A DNA stretch of 64,000 nucleotides from Rhizohabitans arisaemae (GTDB lineage Bacteria > Actinomycetota > Actinomycetes > Streptosporangiales > Streptosporangiaceae). The position numbers and the translations under genes are program-made. Location of the stretch: the NCBI RefSeq assembly GCF_025996515.1, contig NZ_BLRH01000060.1, positions 1,116,001 through 1,180,000 on the forward strand. The letters run 5' to 3'. Numbering within the stretch: position 1 is the first letter of the stretch; each line of letters opens with the position of its first letter. Positions 37,226-44,869 of the stretch are shown one piece after another. The notes under the pieces are model-generated. The model saw only the letters and a program-made list of their open reading frames with translations, did no database searches and was not told the origin of the DNA.

Positions 37226-38032
37226 ATGAGCTGGATGCTCGACCACCCCGCATGGGACACCAACGGCACCGTGCCGATCCGCGCGATGCGCAGCACATCT
37301 GGTACGTGGCTGATCGAGGCGAGAAGCGACTACATCCCGACGCTGGTCGACGGCACTGGCGAAGCGCCGTATGTGGACATCTATGATCCCGGCCTGCTGG
37401 ACGAGACGCTCATTCCCATCGGCCTGGCTCAAGCACTCCAAACGCTCGGTCCTGTACGGCGCATACGCAACGCCGACCTATGGGAAGCTCTGGTCACTGC
37501 GATCATCCGACAAGTCATCCGCGCAGGCCAGGCCCACGTCATGCACACGACATTCCGGGCGGCAGTAGGTCGCCAGGTGGGGCCCACCGCACTGGTCCCC
37601 ACTCCGGAGCAGGTTCTCGCGCTGCCCGTAGAGGCCTTCACCGCCATGGGAATGGCGTTCAAACGCGGTCCCCTGCAAGCTGCCGCCGCCGCATTTCTGC
37701 GCCATCACACCGTGTGGGCAAACCTACCGCCCGATGCACTACTCAAAGCTCTTCAGACAGTTCCACGTATCGGCCCATGGACCGCTGGAGCGACCGTCGC
37801 CGACCATACGGGGGACTTCTCCCTCTACCCCTATGCCGATCTGGCCGTACGTACCTGGGCACGCCGCATCGCCCCGGCCTCCGACTGGCCCGAGGACGAG
37901 CCCGGCTTCGCAACCGCCTGGCGACGCATGGCCGGACCGCACCTGTCCTTGCTGACTGTGCTCACCCTTGCTTGGGGAGATCAACATGTCCGTCACCCCG
38001 CCCCCACTCGTACAGGGGAACCACCCCGCTGA
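37226..38032 (+). CDS. HhH-GPD DNA glycosylase (AlkA / 3-methyladenine glycosylase II-like)
   Basis: A 268-aa protein with the helix-hairpin-helix GPD signature: LQTVPRIGPWTAGATVAD (the hairpin G-I-G/R-I-G-P-W-T-A), then FSLYPYADLAVRTWA with the catalytic aspartate (YADLAVR). The N-terminal half is an AlkA-like beta-rich domain. No C-terminal iron-sulfur cysteines are present, so it is not a Nth/MutY type. The ATG at 37226 fits the domain better than a TTG at 37160, which overlaps the preceding stop. Its end overlaps the radical SAM gene by 47 nt. It should remove modified or alkylated bases; the target here is unknown. Confidence 0.82.
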   Translation: MSWMLDHPAWDTNGTVPIRAMRSTSGTWLIEARSDYIPTLVDGTGEAPYVDIYDPGLLDETLIPIGLAQALQTLGPVRRIRNADLWEALVTAIIRQVIRAGQAHVMHTTFRAAVGRQVGPTALVPTPEQVLALPVEAFTAMGMAFKRGPLQAAAAAFLRHHTVWANLPPDALLKALQTVPRIGPWTAGATVADHTGDFSLYPYADLAVRTWARRIAPASDWPEDEPGFATAWRRMAGPHLSLLTVLTLAWGDQHVRHPAPTRTGEPPR

Positions 38033-39446
38033 CTTATTGGACCTGCTGCTCGTCAACGCCCCGCTGCGCGACTACGCGGAACGGCCTCGCGTCAACGACT
38101 ACACCTTGCCTGTGCTCGGCATGGCCTACATCGCAACCCACGCCGCAACCCGTGGCTGGAACGTCGCCGTCCTGGACGCCGAAGCACATGGCCTTCCCGT
38201 CGCCGACACGATCGCCACCATCAACCAACTCGCACCGCGATGGGCCGGGTTCAATCTACTCGCCCCCACCTATGAGATCAGCGCTTCAATCGCCGCCAGC
38301 CTCGATCCGAGTATCCGCATCATGGTCGGCGGCCACCACGCAAAGGCCGTGCCTCAACGGATCCTCACCGACCCGCGCATGGCCCGCTGCGACGCGTTGA
38401 TCCTGGGCGAGGCTGAGACCCGCGTCGTCGAACTCCTCACCGACTACCGCAACCGGGCCGACCTACCCGGCATCATGTGGCTCGACCCCGTTCTCGGCGC
38501 TCCCGTTACAGGCGGCCAGCCTGGCACCGGTCACCACCTCGCACCGGATATCAATACGTTGCCCTTCGTCGATCGCGCCTACCTGGCGCAGGATCCATAC
38601 CTCGCCGGTGACGGCCGGATCGAGGCGAACATGGTCGGAGCCCGGGGCTGCCCGTACGACTGTTCCTTCTGCGGTGCCGCGGTGTCAGCCAACCCGGACG
38701 TGACGATCCGGGTCCGTGACCCGCATCACATCCTCACTGAGATGCACCAGCTACGCGATCAGGGCAAGGTGACCGCATTCCGGTTCGTCGACGACCTGTT
38801 CCTCGGCGCCCGCCGGGTGATCGACCAGATGACGGCGGCATTTGCGTCCGACCATGTCGGCGACTGGGCCGTATGGGATGCCACCGGCCGCATCAACGTC
38901 TTGAACCGGCTCCCCGACACGGCACTCGATCGGCTCGCCGCGTGCGGGCTACGCGAGGTCGCGCTCGGTATCGAATCCGGCTCCGAACGCATGCTCACCT
39001 ACATCGACAAGCGCATCACCCCGGAGATGGTGACCAGCGTTGTACAGCGGCTCACCTCCAGAGGGATCAAGGTGAAGGGATATTTCATCCTCGGCTTCCC
39101 CACCGAGACCCTGCCTGAGCTGGCAAAGACCGTAAGCCTGATCCACCAACTGTGGGACCTCACCGACACCATGCCGGGAACGTTCCGGGCATCGGTGTTC
39201 CAGTTCCGTCCCTACCCTGGCACCCCCGAGTGGAGCCGCCTCATGGCGACCGGCCGATACACCGCCGACCAGCTTCTTGACTATGCCCCAGTCGAGCTCG
39301 GCTCAAGTGATGAAGCGCTCCGCGGACGGGATGAGTTCAACTTCTCCTCCGGTATTCAGTTCGGGGATACCTCTGAAGAAGAGATCCACCGGCACCTCGC
39401 CAAGCTCGCCCGCGAACAGTACTCCCGCACCCGAAGGAGTCGCTGA
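37986..39446 (+). CDS. Radical SAM protein with B12-binding-like N-terminal domain
   Basis: A 486-aa enzyme. Residues 1 to about 150 form a Rossmann-like cobalamin-binding-type domain (DYTLPVLGMAYIATHAA, VLDAEAHGLPV, MVGGHHAK). The canonical DxHxxG is not exact, so any B12 would bind base-off or not at all. The radical SAM core follows with GCPYDCSFC: Cys 222, 226 and 229 hold the [4Fe-4S] cluster. REVALGIESGSERMLTYIDK is the usual strand of this family. GGGAGA sits 6 nt before the ATG. Known relatives methylate or rearrange natural products, lipids or RNA; the substrate is unknown. Its stop and the next start share one base (TGATG). Confidence 0.88.
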   Translation: MSVTPPPLVQGNHPADLLDLLLVNAPLRDYAERPRVNDYTLPVLGMAYIATHAATRGWNVAVLDAEAHGLPVADTIATINQLAPRWAGFNLLAPTYEISASIAASLDPSIRIMVGGHHAKAVPQRILTDPRMARCDALILGEAETRVVELLTDYRNRADLPGIMWLDPVLGAPVTGGQPGTGHHLAPDINTLPFVDRAYLAQDPYLAGDGRIEANMVGARGCPYDCSFCGAAVSANPDVTIRVRDPHHILTEMHQLRDQGKVTAFRFVDDLFLGARRVIDQMTAAFASDHVGDWAVWDATGRINVLNRLPDTALDRLAACGLREVALGIESGSERMLTYIDKRITPEMVTSVVQRLTSRGIKVKGYFILGFPTETLPELAKTVSLIHQLWDLTDTMPGTFRASVFQFRPYPGTPEWSRLMATGRYTADQLLDYAPVELGSSDEALRGRDEFNFSSGIQFGDTSEEEIHRHLAKLAREQYSRTRRSR

Positions 39447-40051
39447 TGACCGGCCTGTTCGTCACACTTGACGGCCCAGGCGGTGCCGGGAAGTCGACTC
39501 TCGTTTGCCTGGTCACCGAACTTCTCACCGAATCCGGTCACCCAGTGCTCACCACCCGGCAACCTTCCGACGGGCCGCTTGGAGTGATCGCCCGCCACCA
39601 ATCTGCGACCTTCACCGGCATGTCGCTGGCCTGCCTGGTCGCCGCAGACCGCTACCACCACCTGGCCACCGAGATCCAGCCCGCCCTCGACGCAGGGCAG
39701 CTCGTGCTGTGTGACCGGTACGTTCTCTCCTCGTATGTGCTCCAGTACCTCGACGGTGTGCCCCTGGAGTACATACGCCGGTTGAACGCACCAGCTCTGC
39801 GGCCCGCACTCGCGATCATCGCCAGTGCCGCGCCGGACGTCCTGGAACAGCGCCTAGCCAGCCGCGGTGCCCACTCGCGGTTTGAACATCCCGGGTCCAG
39901 CGACGCGGAAAACCGCCTGTATGCGACGTTGATCGAGGAATTCGCTGAAGACGGCTTCCTGCCATACCAGGTGGATACCGGTGAGGAATCGCCGCAAGTC
40001 GCTGCGCGCGCCATCGCCGACCATGTCCGTGCGCTATGGTCACGCCGGTAA
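39446..40051 (+). CDS. Thymidylate kinase-like P-loop kinase (island paralogue)
   Basis: A 201-aa protein of the TMK fold: P-loop LDGPGGAGKST, TTRQPSDGPLG (equivalent to TREPG), and LCDRYVLSSYVLQ, with the conserved DRY/DR-S motif. The lid region (GAHSRFEHPGSSDAE) is shorter than that of the core Tmk at 58511. A separate Tmk is already encoded there, so this copy is not needed for ordinary dTTP synthesis and may phosphorylate another nucleotide. It is translationally coupled to the radical SAM gene. Confidence 0.85.
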   Translation: MTGLFVTLDGPGGAGKSTLVCLVTELLTESGHPVLTTRQPSDGPLGVIARHQSATFTGMSLACLVAADRYHHLATEIQPALDAGQLVLCDRYVLSSYVLQYLDGVPLEYIRRLNAPALRPALAIIASAAPDVLEQRLASRGAHSRFEHPGSSDAENRLYATLIEEFAEDGFLPYQVDTGEESPQVAARAIADHVRALWSRR

Positions 40052-40077
40052 CGCCAGCACCACAATCGGGAAGCGGG

Positions 40078-40524
40078 ATGAAGCAGCGCTACCAGGTCAC
40101 CATCGACGTTCATGTGATCCTAGAACGCGACCGCGAGATCTTGCTGTGCCTGCGCCAGGGCACCGGCTACGCCGACGGCCTGTACTGCCTGCCGTCCGGT
40201 CACCTGGAAGCAGGCGAGACCGTCATCGAATGCGCCATCCGGGAAGCACGGGAAGAAGTCGGCGTCACGATCGACACGGCCGACCTGCGGCCGGCCACCG
40301 TCGTCCACCACCTGTCGCCAGAAGGACGGCCACGCATGGGCATGTTCTTCGCCTCATCACAGTGGACCGGCGACGTGGTAAACGCCGAACCGGGTAAATG
40401 CGGGAAGCTCACCTGGGCGCCGCCAGACATGCTGCCACACAACACGGTGCCGTATACGGCTGCAGGTGTTGGGTTCTACCGGAACGGCTGCAGCATCGGG
40501 ATACACGGCTGGCCTGAGCCGTAA
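40078..40524 (+). CDS. NUDIX hydrolase
   Basis: A 148-aa protein with the Nudix box GHLEAGETVIECAIREAREEVGV (G-x5-E-x7-R-E-U-x-E-E-x-G-U; listed here only in outline, residues about 41-63). A leading RYQVTIDVHVILERD strand precedes it. The family cleaves nucleoside diphosphates linked to another group, often cleaning oxidised or foreign nucleotides. The ATG at 40078 is taken as the start; an earlier ATG at 40036 would overlap the kinase gene. It is the last gene of the coupled operon. Confidence 0.88.
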   Translation: MKQRYQVTIDVHVILERDREILLCLRQGTGYADGLYCLPSGHLEAGETVIECAIREAREEVGVTIDTADLRPATVVHHLSPEGRPRMGMFFASSQWTGDVVNAEPGKCGKLTWAPPDMLPHNTVPYTAAGVGFYRNGCSIGIHGWPEP

Positions 40525-40893
40525 CCAGTTTCCCGGAGGACAACGAGTTCCTCGTCCGTATCGGACGGCGGAGTCATATATGACAGCAGACTGCGACGAA
40601 CGGTCGTACGGAAATTGCTGCGCGGGATGCCAGCCATGCTCGGGCTCCCCCGTGCCTGCCGTCCCGGCGTCTTGCCCGCGAGGACACGGATCACCAGAGC
40701 GTGGGCGTATTGCAGAATGGTCAGATTGTAGGTCGGCGCGGGACGCCCGGGCGCCCGGTAAAGCAGGCGCCGTACGGCTCCAGTCCGAGCAGGTCGATGA
40801 TCTCCCGTCCCTCAGTGAAGGTGAACAGTGGGTGCAGCAGGGCTGCCGCGTCTTCGATGGTCAACCCGTCTACGAATCCATCATGAACCATTC
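40476..40893 (-). pseudogene. Degraded minus-strand ORF, frameshifted
   Basis: From an ATG at 40893 the minus strand reads M-V-H-D-G-F-V-D-G-L-T-I-E-D-A-A, then FTEGREIIDLLGLEPYGACF, and goes out of frame near 40735. In another frame it continues PTYNLTILQYAHALVIRVLAGKTPGR. Both parts look like one protein broken by a frameshift in the G/C run. The product family is not recognised. Its 3' part overlaps the end of the NUDIX gene. The 480-bp gap it occupies holds no other gene. Confidence 0.4.
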
Positions 40894-41007
40894 ACCGACG
40901 TTCCCACGGCACCGTTCTTTGACCCCGATAGGTCGCCATTTGATCACCCATGTCACAAGGTAATCACGGTAGCGAATTGAGGCTCTTATCCCAATGATGA
41001 TGAGCCT

Positions 41008-43196
41008 ATGCGTGCCCCCTCCCCGACGACTGCTGTCCTCATAGCGGCCGCTCTTGCACTGGTCGGCAACCTCGCGACCAACACGGTGAAGATTGACTGG
41101 CCAGGATGGCCGGCGACGGTGTGGGGCGTGTTCGCGAGCCTGATGGCGGCAGCGGTATGGATCGAGTACGCCCGCCGCAAGCCCACCTCGCCTATAGAGG
41201 TAAACGATGAGCTCCGTGCGGCGGAAGAGGTGCTGGCTGGCTTGGTCGCGGACCAGTGGCGGACCGAGGCGATCCTTCGCTCCCTGGACGACCCCGACCC
41301 GATCCCGGTGCGGTGGAGACCGGCCCGCGAGCTGATGGATCACCCGGACAACCTCTCCGGGGTCTCGCTCCAGATGACGGCTTCCAGCGACGACATCGCT
41401 TCTCTTATAGCCGCCTTTCGCGCCATGAAGCGTCGCCGCCTCGTCATCCTCGGCGGTCCCGGATCGGGCAAGACCACACTCGCGGTCCAAATGGTGCGCG
41501 AACTGCTCGCTACCCGCGCCGAGCACCCGAGCGAGCCGGTGCCGGTGCTAATGCCGGTGGCCGACTGGAACACCGACGATCACCCCCGGTTGCATGATTG
41601 GGTGGCTGCCCGACTGACCCAGGACTACCCTGCGGTGCGCGCCCGCGTTTTCGGGACGGAAGTCCCTCAACATCTAGCCGCCAGCGGACGGATACTGCCG
41701 GTGCTGGATGGTCTCGACGAACTTCCCATCCCCGCGCAGGCACGAGTCATCGCAGCACTCAGGAAGTGCCTGGACCGTGAAGACCAGCTGATCCTTACCA
41801 GCCGCACCGACGAGTACGCCCGCGCCGTCGCGCAGGCCCGCGCGGTGCTGACCTCCGCCCTGGTGATCAAACCCCGGCCCCTGAGCAGGAAAGCCGTGGC
41901 CCGCTACCTGCATCGGTGCCTGCCGCCCAAGCCCGGAACCGAATGGGAACAGATCCTCACCGGCCTGCGCGCTGTCGCCGCTCCCCAAGGGGCTCTCGTC
42001 GTCCTGGCCGACGTCTGCAAGGAACCGCTGGGAATTTGGCTGGTGCGTACCGTGTACGTGAGCACCGGTACAGATCCAGCCGAGCTATTGGACGGCGATC
42101 TCTTCCCGGACACGGCGGCACTGCGCGCTCATCTGTTCGACCGGCTCATCCCCGCCCTGATCGAGGCCCGCCCGCCCAGCGACAATCCCGCCGATCTCTT
42201 CCGGCCCCGACGCAGCTACGACCCCGTCCAAGTACGGCGCTGGCTTGGCTACCTGGCCCGCACCATGACCCGTCCGCCGACCGGGGGCGAGCCAACCCGT
42301 GACTTCGCCTGGTGGCGGCTGGCCCGCGCCACCCAAGCCTTCACCATCCCGACCAGGCTCGCAGTCGGGCTCGTGATCGGGCTCATGGCTGGGTTCCCAA
42401 GCGGGCTCGCAGCCGGGCTCATAGGCAACTTCACGGACGACCTCACGATCGGGCTCACGATCGGACCTCTAATCGGGCTCATGATCGGGTTCACGAGCGG
42501 GCGCATGTCGATTTTTCCTGGCCCTTGCGGGAACCAGCCTTCACCAATCTCCGCCTAGGCAGCCGAGGCTTTCCGCTGGCCCGACGACTGATGGCCGGGC
42601 TCCCGTTCGGGCTCGCGGCCGGGCTCCTGGCCTGGCTCCCGATCGGGTTCTACGAATGGCTCACGGGCGCGATCCAGTTTTCTCTCTGGGACGGGATCAC
42701 GATCTGGCTCACAATCGGGCTCACGTTCGGGCTCACGAGGGGGCTCATGAACTGGGTCGCGGTTCCAGCCGGAGCAGAGCAAGCTGCGGCGCCGATGACC
42801 AGCTGGCGAGCCGACCGCACGGTGCATCTTGTGCGGACCACCGTGTTCGGGCTCACGTTTGGGCTCGCGGTCTGGCTCGCATTCGAGCTCGGGTTCACGC
42901 TCGGGTTCGAGCTCGCGATCTGGCTGGCGGTCTGGTTCGCGTTCGGCTTCACGGTCGGGCTCACGATGGGGAAGCACCAAGCATGGTTGGCTTACCTTGT
43001 CGCCACCTATCGGCTGGCCCTCACGAAGCGACTGCCCCGCGCGTTGATGCCGTTCCTGGATGACGCGCATCGGCTGGGGCTGCTGCGCGCGGTCGGCCCG
43101 ATCTACCAGTTTCGACACGCCGAACTCCAGGACCATCTCGCCAACGCCTACGAGCGTGACCGCCCGAAGAAGAAGACGTCCCTGCCCGCAAAGTGA
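41008..43196 (+). pseudogene. Membrane NACHT-family NTPase, frameshifted
   Basis: The first frame (41008-42558) has two N-terminal membrane helices (AVLIAAALALVGNLA and WGVFASLMAAAVWIEYA). A NACHT NTPase follows with P-loop ILGGPGSGKTTLAV and Walker B LPVLDGLDELP, then a Gly/Leu/Ile-rich membrane region (GLVIGLMAGFPSGLAAGLIG). At about 42510-42530, near the ATTTTTCC run, the reading shifts by one base. The -1 frame to 43196 supplies the expected continuation: REPAFTNLRLGS, more membrane repeats and a soluble C-terminus. Rejoining both frames gives about 725 aa. NACHT STAND proteins in bacteria often take part in phage defence (family knowledge). It could be a pseudogene, a sequencing error, or a programmed shift, for which no good slippery site is seen. 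Confidence 0.72.
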
Positions 43197-43223
43197 GGTG
43201 TACGGCGACCGGCGCCGTGGTCT

Positions 43224-43579
43224 ACGCCTGGATCCCCGACGGCCCGCTCGCCCTCGGCGATCTCGTGGACGTCGTGGAGATCCCGCTCCTCGGCTCGATG
43301 ATCGACGTCCCGCAGATGGAGTTCCTCGTCCGGCCGCCCATGCCGGGGCTGCACGCCTACGACAAGATCCTCAAGATGTGGTGCGACGAACTCGACTGGA
43401 TGTGCGAATTCCAGCCCGACGGCGTGCTGAGCCTGGTCCTGCACCCCACCACCATCCCCCGCGGTGCCCGCCTGCGCGTCCTCCGCGACTTCCTCCGCCA
43501 CGCCAAGGCCAGAGGCGCCCGATTCCTCCGCCACGGCGAGGTCGCCGACACCTTCCGCGCCACCCACCCCCTCCCCTGA
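43224..43579 (+). pseudogene. Truncated deacetylase copy (right copy of the 357-bp direct repeat)
   Basis: This is the C-terminal 118 codons of the deacetylase at 32783, starting mid-gene without its metal-binding motifs. Compared with the intact copy it has K to R (AKARGAR) and a final S to P. The frame stays open but begins only 27 nt after the NACHT stop, so it is a fragment, not a working enzyme. It marks the right edge of the island. Confidence 0.9.
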
Positions 43580-43730
43580 CGATCCCGGTACGGCGCCGCG
43601 ACTCCGGCCTTCAGGTTGTACAACGATCTCAAGGTCCAGGCGGTCCCCGCATCGTTCTGAGGGACGTCCGTCTTCAGAGTCCCAGTCAACTCCAAGAGAG
43701 TTCCAAGTGGAGCACGATGAAATCTCTGTC

Positions 43731-43919
43731 ATGACGAACACGAAGAAAAGCGCCTTCGCGCGTGCCGGCCGCCGCATCGCCGCGGTCACGGTCATCGCCG
43801 CGGCGGCCCTGTCCATCATGGGCACCGCTGCCCAGGCCCAGCCGAGGGACGGCGGCTGGTACCGCTGCTACATCGAGGCCGGCAGTCACACCGGCTGGTA
43901 CTGGTGCAAGGACGTTTAA
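43731..43919 (+). CDS. Small secreted protein with two cysteines
   Basis: A 62-aa protein with a clear signal peptide: basic RAGRRIAAVT, hydrophobic VIAAAALSIM and a cleavage site GTAAQAQPRD. The mature part of about 25 residues is rich in Trp, Tyr and Gly (GGWYRCYIEAGSHTGWYWCK), with two cysteines 13 apart that could form one disulfide. It could be a small extracellular peptide. No family is recognised. The ATG at 43731 follows a poor RBS. Confidence 0.6.
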   Translation: MTNTKKSAFARAGRRIAAVTVIAAAALSIMGTAAQAQPRDGGWYRCYIEAGSHTGWYWCKDV

Positions 43920-44260
43920 ACAACGTCATATCCCCGTTCGGCCCTAGGGCCTGATATGAAGTGCTGCCGCTCAAGCTTTCGTTCTAAGAGGCAGCGTATG
44001 GCGACATGCACGACCTTCAGGATCATGAGATCTCTCGCGGCCGCGGGATTCCTGGGAAGGTCGTGCCTGTTCGCTTTCCCACTCACCTGACACCGAACCC
44101 GCCGGCCACCACATGGCCGAGCCGTCCGATCCGGTGGCCGAGGTGGCAGCTAAGCGAACGGACTACGCACTGTAGGACAAAGCAGTGAGCCCAGGGGCGT
44201 TGGGCGCGCACACCGGGCGCCGGAACCTGTAGACTGCGTGCAGCCAACGTATGTTGGCAC
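43920..44260. other. Intergenic region before tRNA-Thr, no gene seen
   Basis: The 341 bp hold no convincing RBS-led frame; short frames here have no family character. A -10-like TAGACT occurs at 44230, about 30 bp before the tRNA, without a good -35. Confidence 0.5.
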
Positions 44261-44334
44261 GCCGCCTTAGCTCAGTCGGCCAGAGCGACGCACTCGTAAT
44301 GCGTAGGTCAAGGGTTCGATTCCCTTAGGCGGCT
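44261..44334 (+). tRNA. tRNA-Thr(CGT)
   Basis: A 74-nt cloverleaf: acceptor GCCGCCT/AGGCGGC, D-arm GCTC..GAGC, anticodon stem ACGCA/TGCGT with loop CTCGTAA (anticodon CGT, reads ACG), T-arm AAGGG TTCGATT CCCTT, discriminator T. No CCA is encoded. It lies between the deacetylase-repeat island and the lanthipeptide cluster, a common type of integration site. Confidence 0.96.
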
Positions 44335-44356
44335 CAGCGAGCAGTTCTGCTTGACC

Positions 44357-44384
44357 AGGGCGTTCTCCACCAGGGGAGCGCCCT
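44357..44384 (+). terminator. Terminator hairpin after tRNA-Thr
   Basis: AGGGCG-T-TCTCC and GGGGA-G-CGCCCT form a nearly perfect 12-bp stem with a 4-nt loop, followed by TTT. It lies 22 nt past the tRNA 3' end. Confidence 0.8.
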
Positions 44385-44502
44385 TTGATCATTTCCAGTT
44401 GCAATTCCCGTTGCAGTGCAACCATGCGTCCACGTGCACCGGGATGGGCTGGTACCGCGAGCCGGGCCGGTACGTGCTGGAAGACCTTGAGGGAACCGTC
44501 TG

Positions 44503-44739
44503 ATGGCCGATGGCAGCCGGGCGAGCGGCGTTGAGGTGCGGCTTGACGAGCTGCTCGCCGAGCGGGGCCTCACGCTCACGGAGTTGTCGCTCCGGGTCCG
44601 GCTGACCCTGGCGAATCTGTCCATTCTGAAGAACGGGCGGGCCAGGGCGATCAGATTCAGCACGTTGTCGCGGTTGTGCGAGGAGCTGGACTGGCAGCCG
44701 GGGGATCTGCTGCGTTACAGCAAAGCGGCGGAGGAGTGA
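44503..44739 (+). CDS. Small XRE-family helix-turn-helix regulator (YozG-like)
   Basis: A 78-aa protein that is almost entirely one Cro/C1 HTH: RLDELLAERGLTLTELSLRV (helices 1-2), LTLANLSILKNGRARAIRFS (recognition helix and turn) and LSRLCEELDWQPGDLLRY. This short form is common in actinobacteria. It is the first gene on the lanthipeptide side of the tRNA and may control lanL, 130 nt downstream, but it could also be a passenger. Confidence 0.82.
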   Translation: MADGSRASGVEVRLDELLAERGLTLTELSLRVRLTLANLSILKNGRARAIRFSTLSRLCEELDWQPGDLLRYSKAAEE

Positions 44740-44869
44740 CGAAGTGCCATAGGTGAGGCACGATCCGGAGACAACGGCGAATCTACCTTCGAGTCGGTGA
44801 GGCGGTTACGGCCGCGCGGGAGTGTTGCTCCGTCGGGCCACCCAGGGCCCCGGTCGAACGGAGACTCCC

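Noticed and set aside
38000-40000. CRISPR array or phage structural genes in the island
   Set aside because: No short regularly spaced repeats were seen, and no capsid, terminase, portal or integrase motifs occur in any frame.
42500-42540. Programmed -1 frameshift in the NACHT gene at the ATTTTTC run
   Set aside because: The zero-frame codons are ATT-TTT, so the heptamer is not a good slippery site. No clear downstream pseudoknot was seen. Mutation or sequencing error is simpler.
44385-44505. Possible 33-aa TTG-started ORF ending in the start codon of the small XRE gene
   Set aside because: It overlaps the xre ATG (TGATG) and reads through a Cys/Gly-containing segment, but has no RBS and lies just after a terminator hairpin; support too thin.
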